A stretch of DNA of 64,000 nt from Aggregatibacter sp. 2125159857 (lineage in GTDB: Bacteria; Pseudomonadota; Gammaproteobacteria; Enterobacterales; Pasteurellaceae): contig NZ_CP072548.1 of assembly GCF_017798005.1 (NCBI RefSeq), forward strand, positions 682,001 to 746,000, written 5' to 3'. The notes beneath the pieces were generated by a model. That model was not told the DNA's origin and searched no databases. It saw only the letters and a list, made by a program, of their open reading frames with translations. The position numbers and the translations under genes are program-made. Below, one piece after another: positions 1 to 7,260 of this stretch (position 1 is the stretch's first letter; each line of letters begins with the position of its first letter).

Positions 1-455
1 TACCGGCGCGCGTTACCGAAATTGTAATTCACTTCAAAACCACACCGCACCCGGTGTTCAGCCAAAATGCACCGGAAAATAAATTGATTATTCGTATTCA
101 GCCGGATGAAGCCATTTCCATGCGTTTCGGCTTGAAAAAACCGGGCGCCGGTTTTGAGGCAAAAGAAGTTTCCATGGATTTCCGCTATGCGGATTTAGAG
201 GGCGCGACTGTGATGACCGCATACGAGCGTTTATTGCTTGATGCCATGAAAGGCGATGCCACCTTATTTGCCCGTACCGATGCTGTACACGCTGCTTGGA
301 AATTCGTGCAACCGATTTTGGATTACAAAGCTCAAGGTGGTCGCGTGTATGACTATGAAGCCGGCAGTTGGGGCCCGGTAGCCGCAGATAAACTGATTGC
401 CAAAGAAGGCAAAGTATGGCGCAAACCGAGTGGTTTGATGAAGAAAAAAGTTTAA
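1..455 (+). CDS. zwf: Glucose-6-phosphate 1-dehydrogenase, C-terminal part (5' end outside window)
   Basis: The reading frame is open from base 3 to the stop at 453-455, with no in-window start; the GTG at 54 is an internal codon. The first residues visible ([19 protein letters not shown]) and the following [11 protein letters not shown], the LLLDAMKGD stretch and the terminal tryptophan-containing tail match the C-terminal domain of G6PD. The enzyme oxidises glucose-6-phosphate to 6-phosphogluconolactone with NADP+, the entry step of the oxidative pentose phosphate pathway. The next gene, pgl, encodes the following enzyme, which supports the call. Only about 150 of roughly 490 residues are present, so catalytic residues cannot be checked. 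Confidence 0.95.
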   Translation, partial: PARVTEIVIHFKTTPHPVFSQNAPENKLIIRIQPDEAISMRFGLKKPGAGFEAKEVSMDFRYADLEGATVMTAYERLLLDAMKGDATLFARTDAVHAAWKFVQPILDYKAQGGRVYDYEAGSWGPVAADKLIAKEGKVWRKPSGLMKKKV

Positions 456-470
456 TTTAGTTAATCTCAT

Positions 471-540
471 GTAGGGTGGGCTTCAGCCCACCGTTCCTAA
501 TCTCTAACATAATAAAAGGGTGGGCTAAAGCCCACCCTAC
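471..540. repeat. Inverted pair of GTAG-footed palindromes between zwf and pgl (BIME-like)
   Basis: The left unit is GTAG followed by a hairpin GGTGGGC-TTCA-GCCCACC. The right unit is the mirror, GGTGGGC-TAAA-GCCCACC followed by CTAC. The two are separated by about 25 bases. A GTAG foot 5' of a short hairpin, with units in inverted pairs, is the architecture of REP sequences mobilised by RAYT (TnpA_REP) proteins. It may also act as a transcript stabiliser or weak terminator between zwf and pgl; no U-tract follows. Confidence 0.7.
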
Positions 541-549
541 GGAAAAACA

Positions 550-1248
550 ATGAACTATATTACCTTTCCGACAGCGCAAAGTGCGGTGGAAAAAATTGCC
601 CAAGAATTTGTGATTTATAGCCAAGTAAATCACCCCGTACACATTTCCTTGTCCGGCGGTTCCACACCGAAATTATTGTTTAAAACCTTGGCACAAGCCC
701 CTTACGCGGATGACATTAACTGGAAAAACCTCCATTTCTGGTGGGGCGATGATCGCATGGTGCCGCCATCTGATCCTGAAAGTAATTACGGCGAAGTGCA
801 AAAACTCTTGTTTGATCACATCAACATTCCTGCTGAAAACATTCACCGAATTCGTGGCGAAAATGAACCGCACTTAGAGCTTAAACGCTTTGAAAAAGAA
901 TTAAGTGCGGTCATTCCTGACGGTGTTTTTGATTGGATTATCCTCGGCATGGGCGCAGACGGGCACACAGCTTCCTTGTTCCCGAATCAAACCAATTTCG
1001 CGGATGAAAATCTTGCCGTTATCGCCAAACATCCTGAAAGCGGACAGCTCCGCATTTCCAAAACCGCCAAATTAATTGAACAAGCGAAACGCATTACCTA
1101 TTTGGTGACAGGCGAAGGCAAAGCGGAAATTCTCAAAGAAATTCAAACCACACCGGCGGAAAACTTGCCTTATCCCGCTGCAAAAATCAAAGCAAAAAAT
1201 GGCGTGACGGAGTGGTATTTGGATAAAGCGGCGGCAAAATTGCTATAA
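550..1248 (+). CDS. pgl: 6-phosphogluconolactonase
   Basis: A 232-residue protein of the SugarP_isomerase / DevB-type Pgl family. It hydrolyses 6-phosphogluconolactone to 6-phosphogluconate, linking Zwf upstream with Gnd downstream. Visible family marks are HISLSGGSTPKLLF near residue 35, the WWGDDRMVPPSDPESN stretch near 65 and the LGMGADGHTASLFP motif near 135 that binds the phosphate. The ATG at 550 sits directly after the palindromic repeat at 471-540. A USS (AAGTGCGGT) lies inside the gene near its start and a second one near 902. The last 13 codons before the stop region (1201-1239) are duplicated at 3629-3667, see findings. Confidence 0.96.
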   Translation: MNYITFPTAQSAVEKIAQEFVIYSQVNHPVHISLSGGSTPKLLFKTLAQAPYADDINWKNLHFWWGDDRMVPPSDPESNYGEVQKLLFDHINIPAENIHRIRGENEPHLELKRFEKELSAVIPDGVFDWIILGMGADGHTASLFPNQTNFADENLAVIAKHPESGQLRISKTAKLIEQAKRITYLVTGEGKAEILKEIQTTPAENLPYPAAKIKAKNGVTEWYLDKAAAKLL

Positions 1249-1282
1249 CAGATTGCATATCAGACATCACGGGGTTCACAAT

Positions 1283-1675
1283 ATGATCGAATACAAAACC
1301 AACTATCCCATTTCAGTAGAACAATTTATTGAATTGCTCAATAAAACTACCTTAGGCGCACGCCGTCCGTTAGAAGATAAAAAACGTGTAGCAGCGATGT
1401 TACATCATGCCGATTTGTTAGTGACAGCTTGGGATGGTGAGTTATTGGTGGGTGTCGCTCGTTCGGTGACGGATTTTTCCTACTGCTGTTATTTGTCTGA
1501 TTTGGCGGTTGACGAACAATATCAAAAACAAGGTATCGGCGTGCAGTTAATCGAACACACCAAACAGGCGTTACATCCACAAGCCAAAATTGTACTTTTA
1601 TCTGCTCCGCAAGCGGTAGATTATTATCCGCATATTGGGTTTACGCAGCACATGAGTGCATGGACGAAGAGTTAA
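1283..1675 (+). CDS. GNAT family N-acetyltransferase
   Basis: A 130-residue protein. The open frame extends upstream to a TTG at 1253, but the ATG at 1283 (MIEYKTNYPISVEQF) is the natural family start. The Gcn5-related acetyltransferase fold is shown by the central SDLAVDEQYQKQGIGVQLI segment (motif A, with the acetyl-CoA pyrophosphate-binding Q-x-x-G-I-G) and by the later VLLSAPQAVDYYPHIGF segment typical of small YhbS/ElaA-like GNATs. The substrate is not predictable. It is the first gene of the accessory segment between pgl and gnd. Confidence 0.85.
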   Translation: MIEYKTNYPISVEQFIELLNKTTLGARRPLEDKKRVAAMLHHADLLVTAWDGELLVGVARSVTDFSYCCYLSDLAVDEQYQKQGIGVQLIEHTKQALHPQAKIVLLSAPQAVDYYPHIGFTQHMSAWTKS

Positions 1676-1701
1676 TTTATTAGAATGGTATGGAGACAAA
1701 A

Positions 1702-2118
1702 ATGAAAAAATTGTTTGTGCTACTTACTTCAACTTTGTTATTTGCTTGTTCATCTGGTCCATCTTTAGATCAGTTAGCGGCACAAATGCCAAAAGATAAT
1801 CGCTCAGTAATGCTTCAAGTTCCAGAAGCAGGAAACCCAGTTTCAAATGGAATGCTTGTAGCAACGATTAGAACCGCAGGTGGTACTTCAGGAAAACGAC
1901 TCGTATCTCTTTTAGCTACAGATAATTTACACATCGGAATTGCAGGGAACAGTCAATCTGTGAATAAAGCAGTTGCTATGTATGGACTAAATAATGCAGA
2001 AAAGGTCGGCAAAGATGTATCTTTATACCTTGTTGGAGATAGTCAAAGTGATAAAGCAGATCTAGAAAAAGCCGCAAAAGCGAAAAATGTAGAAATGCAT
2101 TACATTATGCAAAAATAA
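1702..2118 (+). CDS. Small predicted lipoprotein of unknown function
   Basis: A 138-residue protein. An in-frame ATG lies at 1690, but the ATG at 1702 has the GGAG Shine-Dalgarno at 1692-1695 and gives a clean signal peptide (MKKLFVLLTSTLLFACSS). The lipobox is L-F-A-C, so Cys16 is the predicted lipidated residue after signal peptidase II cleavage. Residue 2 after the Cys is Ser, compatible with outer-membrane sorting by Lol. The mature part is rich in Ala, Gly and Lys, with no domain I recognise. It lies in the accessory region between pgl and gnd. Confidence 0.7.
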   Translation: MKKLFVLLTSTLLFACSSGPSLDQLAAQMPKDNRSVMLQVPEAGNPVSNGMLVATIRTAGGTSGKRLVSLLATDNLHIGIAGNSQSVNKAVAMYGLNNAEKVGKDVSLYLVGDSQSDKADLEKAAKAKNVEMHYIMQK

Positions 2119-2150
2119 GATACAGATGAATTAGATGCAGAGTGACTTTA

Positions 2151-2483
2151 ATGTTGAATTTAGATAATAAAAAATTTGTTGCTGTTGAAAACACCGTAAA
2201 TGGTGAGGTGAGTAGCCAAACAGAATTTCATTACCATCAACAAGGTAAAATGATTTGGGCCGAATATGGTGGCGGTGAAATTTTAAAAGGCTTTTTAATT
2301 GGGAAATGGGTTGACGATACTCAAATTGAATTTACGTATCAACATTTAAATCAATCTCTAGAAAATCGTTTGGGGCGTTGCTATACAACATTTTCTTTAG
2401 AAGAAAGTAAACTCATCGGTCATGAAAAATGGCAGTGGCTAGATACGTTAGAGCAAGGTAGCTCTTTAATTAGAGAAATTTAA
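2151..2483 (+). CDS. Conserved hypothetical protein
   Basis: A 110-residue protein with no signal peptide or membrane segment. The frame is open from a GTG at 2142, but the ATG at 2151 has GAG eight bases upstream and is preferred. The centre reads HYHQQGKMIWAEYGGGEI followed by LKGFLIGKWVDD. It resembles small beta-rich proteins often labelled, without evidence, as N-acetylglutamate synthase; I do not assign that activity. It starts 33 bases after the lipoprotein gene and may share its transcript. Confidence 0.65.
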   Translation: MLNLDNKKFVAVENTVNGEVSSQTEFHYHQQGKMIWAEYGGGEILKGFLIGKWVDDTQIEFTYQHLNQSLENRLGRCYTTFSLEESKLIGHEKWQWLDTLEQGSSLIREI

Positions 2484-2530
2484 AAGAAGTTTTGCTATAG
2501 GATATCTGAAACAAGCTTCTTATACCCTTA

Positions 2531-2603
2531 GATAGCGCGCGTCTCCTGACGCGTGCTGATAACTTACTAAATTTGTAAGGCACGCGTCGGGAGACGCGCG
2601 CCA
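2531..2603. repeat. GATAG-footed palindromic repeat pair, copy A1
   Basis: GATAG is followed by a hairpin CGCGCGTC-TCCT-GACGCGTG, then about 20 bases, then the mirror unit GCACGCGTC-GGGA-GACGCGCGC. The 73-base block is repeated at 3463-3535 with one visible difference. The two copies lie on either side of the racemase gene. Confidence 0.8.
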
Positions 2604-2663
2604 GCGTAAATAAAAAATAATTGAAAAAATGACCGCACTTTTGCGTAGCAAGAAGATAGATTT

Positions 2664-2731
2664 CTGATAGTGTGCACTTCATAGCCTGTGCTTATAGATA
2701 AAGGCACACGTTGGGAAACGTGCGCTATCAT
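2664..2731. repeat. GATAG-footed repeat, copy B1
   Basis: A 68-base block beginning CTGATAGTGTGCAC and ending with the hairpin CACGTT-GGGA-AACGTG and CTATC. A diverged copy (B2) lies at 3552-3619, in the same order relative to A2 as B1 is to A1. In both copies a Shine-Dalgarno and a start codon follow directly (ygeA-like ATG 2745; GTG 3632). Confidence 0.75.
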
Positions 2732-2744
2732 AGGAAGGAGCGAT

Positions 2745-3455
2745 ATGAAAATATTAGGTATTATCGGTGGAATGAGCCCGGAAAGTACGGCAACTTATTA
2801 CACTGAGATCAACCGTCTAGTTAATCAGAAAAAAGGTGGGAATATTTCTGCGCCTATTGTCATGGTGAGTGTGGAATTTGAAGAAATTGTGCAATGCCAG
2901 AAACAAAGTGAATGGCAACGAGCAGGAGAGATTCTCTCTGAAGCAGGAAAAAAATTAGAGATGATTGGTGCAGAAGGTATTGTGCTTGCCACCAATACTA
3001 TGCATAAAGTTGCACCACAAATTGAACAAGCTATTTCAATTCCGTTTTTGCATATTTTAGATGCTACAGCAGATGCTATTAAATCGCGAGGCTTAAATAA
3101 AGTGGCTTTGCTGGGTACAAAATTTACTATGAGCGATAATTTTTATGGTGATGGTTTAATTGTCCGAGGCATTACTCCTATCGTGCCAAACGAGGACACT
3201 CAAAATGAAATTCATCGCATCATTTTTGATGAACTTTGTGTGGGTAAATTTTTACCACAATCAAAAGCATTTTATTTAAAAATCATTGATGAATTGAAAA
3301 ATCAGGGGGCAGAAGGCGTAATTTTAGGTTGTACGGAAATCGGATTGTTGGTTAATCAAAGCGACTCGCCATTGCCATTTTTCGACACGGCTAAATTGCA
3401 TTCTAAAATGGCTGCTGATTTTGTTTTAGGTGTAAAAAAACATTTAGAAAAATGA
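2745..3455 (+). CDS. ygeA: Aspartate/glutamate racemase family protein, YgeA type
   Basis: A 236-residue protein of the Asp/Glu racemase superfamily. The open frame begins at 2688, but the ATG at 2745 (MKILGIIGGMSPESTATYY) has AGGAAGGAG just upstream. The first active-site position, usually Cys in P-C-N-T-A-H, is Thr83 in LATNTMHK; the second is Cys196 in VILGCTEIG. The Thr/Cys pair is known from E. coli YgeA, an L-aspartate/glutamate-specific racemase, so the same atypical specificity is inferred. The gene stands alone between two sets of palindromic repeats (A1-B1 and A2-B2), as if it were a cassette. The broader family also contains maleate isomerases and hydantoin racemases, which the motifs here make less likely. 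Confidence 0.88.
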   Translation: MKILGIIGGMSPESTATYYTEINRLVNQKKGGNISAPIVMVSVEFEEIVQCQKQSEWQRAGEILSEAGKKLEMIGAEGIVLATNTMHKVAPQIEQAISIPFLHILDATADAIKSRGLNKVALLGTKFTMSDNFYGDGLIVRGITPIVPNEDTQNEIHRIIFDELCVGKFLPQSKAFYLKIIDELKNQGAEGVILGCTEIGLLVNQSDSPLPFFDTAKLHSKMAADFVLGVKKHLEK

Positions 3456-3462
3456 CTACTTT

Positions 3463-3535
3463 GATAGCGCTCGTCTCCTGACGCGTGCTGATAACTTACT
3501 AAATTTGTAAGGCACGCGTCGGGAGACGCGCGCCA
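3463..3535. repeat. GATAG-footed palindromic repeat pair, copy A2
   Basis: Direct repeat of 2531-2603, offset 932 bases. The only visible difference is GCGCTCGTC in place of GCGCGCGTC. It starts 8 bases after the racemase stop codon and can also fold as a strong hairpin behind that gene. Confidence 0.8.
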
Positions 3536-3551
3536 TCATGGGGATGGATTA

Positions 3552-3619
3552 CTGATAGCGCATGCTTCATAGCCTGTGCTTGTAGATAAAGGCACGCGTT
3601 GGGAAAGGTGCGCCATCGA
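3552..3619. repeat. GATAG-footed repeat, copy B2
   Basis: Diverged direct copy of 2664-2731. The terminal hairpin is imperfect here (GCGTT-GGGA-AAGGT). It is followed at once by GAGGGAG and a GTG codon at 3632 inside the duplicated pgl tail. Confidence 0.7.
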
Positions 3620-3628
3620 GGGAGAAAA

Positions 3629-3667
3629 GGCGTGACGGAATGGTATTTGGATAAAGCAGCGGCAAAA
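3629..3667 (+). repeat. Duplicated 3' end of pgl
   Basis: Thirty-nine bases that match pgl positions 1201-1239 at 37 of 39. They are translated in the same frame (GVTEWYLDKAAAK) at the front of the next open frame. The copy marks the right edge of the 2.4 kb segment that begins after pgl. Confidence 0.85.
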
Positions 3668-3682
3668 AATCTTGATGTTGAG

Positions 3683-4420
3683 ATGCTATTGGTGAAAAGA
3701 TACCAAGATATTTTTAAAGAAAATCAAGAAATAATTGATGCTTTATTAAGCAACTCTAATTTATCAAAAATTCATTTAGGATTTGTGCCTGATGACTTTA
3801 AACAGAAAAAACATCGAATTTTAATTGTAGGGAGAGAAACTAGAGGTTGGGGAGAGAAGCGAAAGGATCTAGAAAAATATGATCAGAGCTCAGTTTATCA
3901 ATTAATGAGTTTGAGTAAATCTTGGGTTATTCGCAATTTAGAAAGGTCTGACTCAGTAAATAAAAAAGGAAAATGTTTCTTTAATTTCTTTAGAAAAGTA
4001 TCTCAAGAAAACCCTAATGCAAGTATTTTATGGGCGAATATATTCTGTGTGTCTTATAAAAAATCGAACCCTAGTAAAATAGATAGTGAATCAGTATTTG
4101 CAAATATAAAGAAAATATCAGAATCTTTATTAAAAGCTCAAATTGAAATTTTACAACCTAATATCATCATATTTGCATCTGGACTTGATAGACAAGCAAT
4201 CATTGCTAGAAGAGCTTATTTTAAAGATGATTTAAAGCCAGCAGGTAAAAGTGCGGTGTCTGGTTTAGATAAAAAATATTTAGAACAGTTTTATTTTTCA
4301 GATAATTACGATGAGGATATTTTATGTTATAGAACTGTTCATCCATCTAGTAGAAGAGAGCATTCAGTGATTGCGTTAAAAGAACTTAGAAAAATCTTAA
4401 AATCAAAGACAATGGATTAA
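3683..4420 (+). CDS. Hypothetical protein, possibly uracil-DNA glycosylase-like
   Basis: A 245-residue protein from the ATG at 3683; the open frame goes back to 3599 through a duplicated pgl tail. The GTG at 3632 has the better Shine-Dalgarno (GAGGGAG, about 8 bases upstream) and would give 262 residues beginning with the pgl-derived WYLDKAAAK, so the start is uncertain. HRILIVGRETRGWG near the N-terminus, ILWANIFCVSYKKSNP and ILQPNIIIFASG in the middle, and TVHPSSRREHS near the C-terminus recall the general layout of the UDG superfamily (early ligand loop, late H-P-S). That is weak evidence and I do not assign an activity. The gene is AT-rich compared with gnd and pgl, suggesting acquisition. 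Confidence 0.6.
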   Translation: MLLVKRYQDIFKENQEIIDALLSNSNLSKIHLGFVPDDFKQKKHRILIVGRETRGWGEKRKDLEKYDQSSVYQLMSLSKSWVIRNLERSDSVNKKGKCFFNFFRKVSQENPNASILWANIFCVSYKKSNPSKIDSESVFANIKKISESLLKAQIEILQPNIIIFASGLDRQAIIARRAYFKDDLKPAGKSAVSGLDKKYLEQFYFSDNYDEDILCYRTVHPSSRREHSVIALKELRKILKSKTMD

Positions 4421-4440
4421 TATAAAAACAGGAGAAAACA

Positions 4441-5895
4441 ATGTCAGTAAAAGGCGACATCGGTGTTATCGGCTTAGCCGTGATGGGGCAGAACCTCATT
4501 TTAAATATGAACGACCACGGGTTTAAAGTGGTGGCGTATAACCGTACCACATCCAAAGTGGATGAATTTTTACAAGGTGCGGCAAAAGGCACGAACATTA
4601 TCGGCGCATACTCTTTAGAAGATTTAGCTTCTAAATTAGAAAAACCACGCAAAGTAATGTTAATGGTGCGCGCGGGTGATGTAGTGGATCAATTCATTGA
4701 TGCATTACTCCCCCACTTAGAAGAAGGCGACATCATTATTGATGGCGGAAACTCAAACTATCCGGACACCAACCGTCGTGTGGCGGCGTTGCGTGAAAAA
4801 GGCATTCGCTTTATCGGCACCGGCGTTTCCGGTGGTGAAGAGGGCGCGCGCCACGGGCCATCTATTATGCCGGGCGGTAACGAAGAAGCATGGCGATTCG
4901 TAAAACCGGTATTACAAGCGATTTCCGCCAAAACCGACAAAGGCGAAGCGTGCTGTGATTGGGTGGGCAAAGATGGCGCAGGCCATTTCGTAAAAATGGT
5001 GCATAACGGCATTGAATACGGCGATATGCAATTAATTTGCGAAGCCTACCAATTCTTAAAAGAAGGCGTGGGCTTGTCTGACGATGAATTGGAAGCCACT
5101 TTCAAAGCATGGCGCAACACCGAATTAGACAGCTACTTAATCGACATCACCGCCGATATTCTTGGCTATAAAGATGAAGACGGTAACCGCCTTGTGGATA
5201 AAATTTTAGATACGGCAGGGCAAAAAGGTACGGGCAAATGGACGGGGATCAATGCCCTTGATTTCGGTATTCCATTGACCTTAATCACCGAATCCGTGTT
5301 CGCCCGTTGCGTATCTGCTTTTAAAGATCAACGCGTTGCCGCAAGCCAATTATTCGGCAAAACCATTGGCAAAGTGGAAGGCGATAAAAATGTATGGATT
5401 GAAGCGGTGCGCAAAGCCTTGTTGGCGTCAAAAATCATTTCTTACGCACAAGGCTTTATGTTGATTCGTGAAGCGTCTGAAAACTTCAACTGGAACATCA
5501 ACTACGGCAACACCGCCTTGTTATGGCGCGAAGGCTGTATTATTCGCAGCCGTTTCTTAGGCAACATTCGCGATGCGTATGAAGCGAACCCGGATTTAAT
5601 CTTCTTAGGTTCCGACAGCTACTTCAAAGGCATTTTAGAAAACGCCATGGGCGAATGGCGCAAAGTGGTGGCAAAATCCATCGAAGTCGGCATTCCAATG
5701 CCATGTATGGCGTCTGCGATTACCTTCTTAGACGGTTACACTTCCGCCCGCCTGCCGGCAAATCTGTTGCAAGCGCAACGTGACTACTTCGGCGCGCACA
5801 CTTACGAACGCACCGACAAACCACGCGGCGAATTCTTCCACACCAACTGGACGGGGCGCGGCGGCAATACCGCATCCACCACGTATGATGTCTAA
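4441..5895 (+). CDS. gnd: 6-phosphogluconate dehydrogenase, decarboxylating
   Basis: A 484-residue protein, full length for the family. It converts 6-phosphogluconate and NADP+ to ribulose-5-phosphate, CO2 and NADPH. The N-terminal Rossmann motif is IGVIGLAVMGQNL (canonical GLAVMGxN), followed by NRTTSKVDEF. The catalytic region shows GTGVSGGEEGARHGPSIMPGG and, near residue 180, GAGHFVKMVHNGIEYGDMQ with the catalytic Lys and the substrate-binding HNGIEY. The C-terminus ends with FHTNWTGRGGNTAST. Its start has GGAG at the right distance. It completes the zwf-pgl-gnd pathway after the accessory insert. Confidence 0.98.
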   Translation: MSVKGDIGVIGLAVMGQNLILNMNDHGFKVVAYNRTTSKVDEFLQGAAKGTNIIGAYSLEDLASKLEKPRKVMLMVRAGDVVDQFIDALLPHLEEGDIIIDGGNSNYPDTNRRVAALREKGIRFIGTGVSGGEEGARHGPSIMPGGNEEAWRFVKPVLQAISAKTDKGEACCDWVGKDGAGHFVKMVHNGIEYGDMQLICEAYQFLKEGVGLSDDELEATFKAWRNTELDSYLIDITADILGYKDEDGNRLVDKILDTAGQKGTGKWTGINALDFGIPLTLITESVFARCVSAFKDQRVAASQLFGKTIGKVEGDKNVWIEAVRKALLASKIISYAQGFMLIREASENFNWNINYGNTALLWREGCIIRSRFLGNIRDAYEANPDLIFLGSDSYFKGILENAMGEWRKVVAKSIEVGIPMPCMASAITFLDGYTSARLPANLLQAQRDYFGAHTYERTDKPRGEFFHTNWTGRGGNTASTTYDV

Positions 5896-5928
5896 GTAAA
5901 AAACGTGCGATAAACCGACCGCACTTTG

Positions 5929-5983
5929 ATCTGCACCTTACATATTGGCACTGAAACAAGCTGTGTAAGGTGCAGATTTTTTT
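5929..5983 (+). terminator. Rho-independent terminator of gnd
   Basis: A 14-bp stem ATCTGCACCTTACA / TGTAAGGTGCAGAT with a roughly 21-base loop, followed by a run of seven T. A USS overlaps just upstream (near 5919). Confidence 0.85.
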
Positions 5984-6027
5984 ATGCGTATTTTGTCTGC
6001 CGTAGGGGGCGGAATCTATAATGAACT

Positions 6028-7260
6028 TCAGAATGCTTCTTTTCGGCATCCCAAAAATCGCCATATTCCAACGGCAATGAAGGTGGCGGAGAGGTAAACT
6101 GTGAGATAGTCAAAGGCATGCGCGAGACGGAGGGAGACAAAGCCTGCTAGGTAGGCGCCGAAGAGGGCGACAGAGAATTGCAATGCGCTGTCGAGCGTGG
6201 CGTAAGTTTGATTGGATTTATCCATAATCATGGCGAGCAAGCACGGCACCAGCAACGCGTATGTGATGCTTAACAATAAAATCGGCGCAGCGATAAGATA
6301 AGGAAAATCCGTGCCGACATATTCAAATAAAATAAATAAGCAGAAGGCAAAGATTTGGCTAAATAATACCCATTGGGTGACAGAAACCCGAGAATATTTT
6401 TTGAGTAATAGACCACTTAGCGGCGCAAAGGCGATAGCAAAAAGGGGTTCGAATACGGAAAGTAATAGCCCAATGTGTTGGCTGCTCCAACCCAAGGCAT
6501 TTAGACGCGGAATGAAACTACTGACCACCATGCCGCTGGGAATAAACACAAATAACAATAAAATCAACCAACGAAATGAAATGTGCGGTTGTTGCCAAAA
6601 GTGGAAAAAGCGTGTGAATAAAAAACGTAATGGCGGATTTTGCGGTTCAGCAGCAACTGTAGGTTCGGAATATAGGCTGATTTGTAGAATCAGCAGTAGC
6701 GCAAAAACACTGATTAAATCCACCGCACTTTGCCAGCCGTAATGATGATAAATCAATAACACTAAACCACCGCCAAGCATTTTACCTACACGTCCTGCGA
6801 TCACCTGAATGACACCGCCAAAGCCACGTTGCTCAAAAGGCAGGATGGCACACGTCAGCCCCAACGCCGCACAACCAAAAAATAGACTGCTTAGGTTCAA
6901 TAGCACACACGCCACCATAAGCAGCGTAAAATCCCGTTGTGGCTGGATGAAATGCAAAATAAACAGAGCAATAAAAATGATTAGCGAGGAAAAGCATAAC
7001 CAGCCGCGAAATTGCCCGATACGCTTGAGACGATAGCGTTCAATTAATGGTGAAACGATGAATTTCGCCATTTCCATTCCACCAAGCAAATAGAACCAAC
7101 TAAGCTGTTTAAGATCGAACCCCATCTCTTTTAACATGGTGATGAGGCCAATCATATAAAACGCCACTACGCAGAATTTAAAGCCGGCGGTCGTGGCAAG
7201 GATTGCCCAATCCTGTTTAGTGAGTGATGTTGCCTTGTTGGCATTGCCAAAACGCTGCAT
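6028..7260 (-). CDS. MFS transporter, siderophore-uptake type (YbtX/RhtX/FptX-like)
   Basis: A 410-residue integral membrane protein with about 12 hydrophobic segments and the two-half layout of the major facilitator superfamily. It starts at the ATG at 7260, with AAGGA five bases upstream; this overlaps the end of the preceding ABC gene by 44 bases, so the two are translationally linked. Last gene of a minus-strand run: TonB receptor, two ABC half-transporters, MFS. That set matches the uptake half of yersiniabactin/pyochelin-type loci, where the MFS carrier moves the ferri-siderophore or its product across the inner membrane. Family assignment is by composition and context; the substrate is unknown. 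Confidence 0.75.
   Translation of the reverse strand: MQRFGNANKATSLTKQDWAILATTAGFKFCVVAFYMIGLITMLKEMGFDLKQLSWFYLLGGMEMAKFIVSPLIERYRLKRIGQFRGWLCFSSLIIFIALFILHFIQPQRDFTLLMVACVLLNLSSLFFGCAALGLTCAILPFEQRGFGGVIQVIAGRVGKMLGGGLVLLIYHHYGWQSAVDLISVFALLLILQISLYSEPTVAAEPQNPPLRFLFTRFFHFWQQPHISFRWLILLLFVFIPSGMVVSSFIPRLNALGWSSQHIGLLLSVFEPLFAIAFAPLSGLLLKKYSRVSVTQWVLFSQIFAFCLFILFEYVGTDFPYLIAAPILLLSITYALLVPCLLAMIMDKSNQTYATLDSALQFSVALFGAYLAGFVSLRLAHAFDYLTVYLSATFIAVGIWRFLGCRKEAF

Noticed and set aside
2880..3000. Loss of a catalytic cysteine in the racemase
   Set aside because: Thr at the first cysteine position is the normal state in YgeA-type L-aspartate/glutamate racemases, so this is not a defect.
1249..4440. 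Insertion sequence carrying the racemase segment
   Set aside because: No transposase frame and no terminal inverted repeats at the segment ends; the repeats present are internal palindromes and a pgl-tail duplication.
5720..6064. Minus-strand frame overlapping the end of gnd and the MFS gene
   Set aside because: It is antisense to gnd codons and crosses the gnd terminator; composition (Arg/Cys-rich) is that of a shadow frame.
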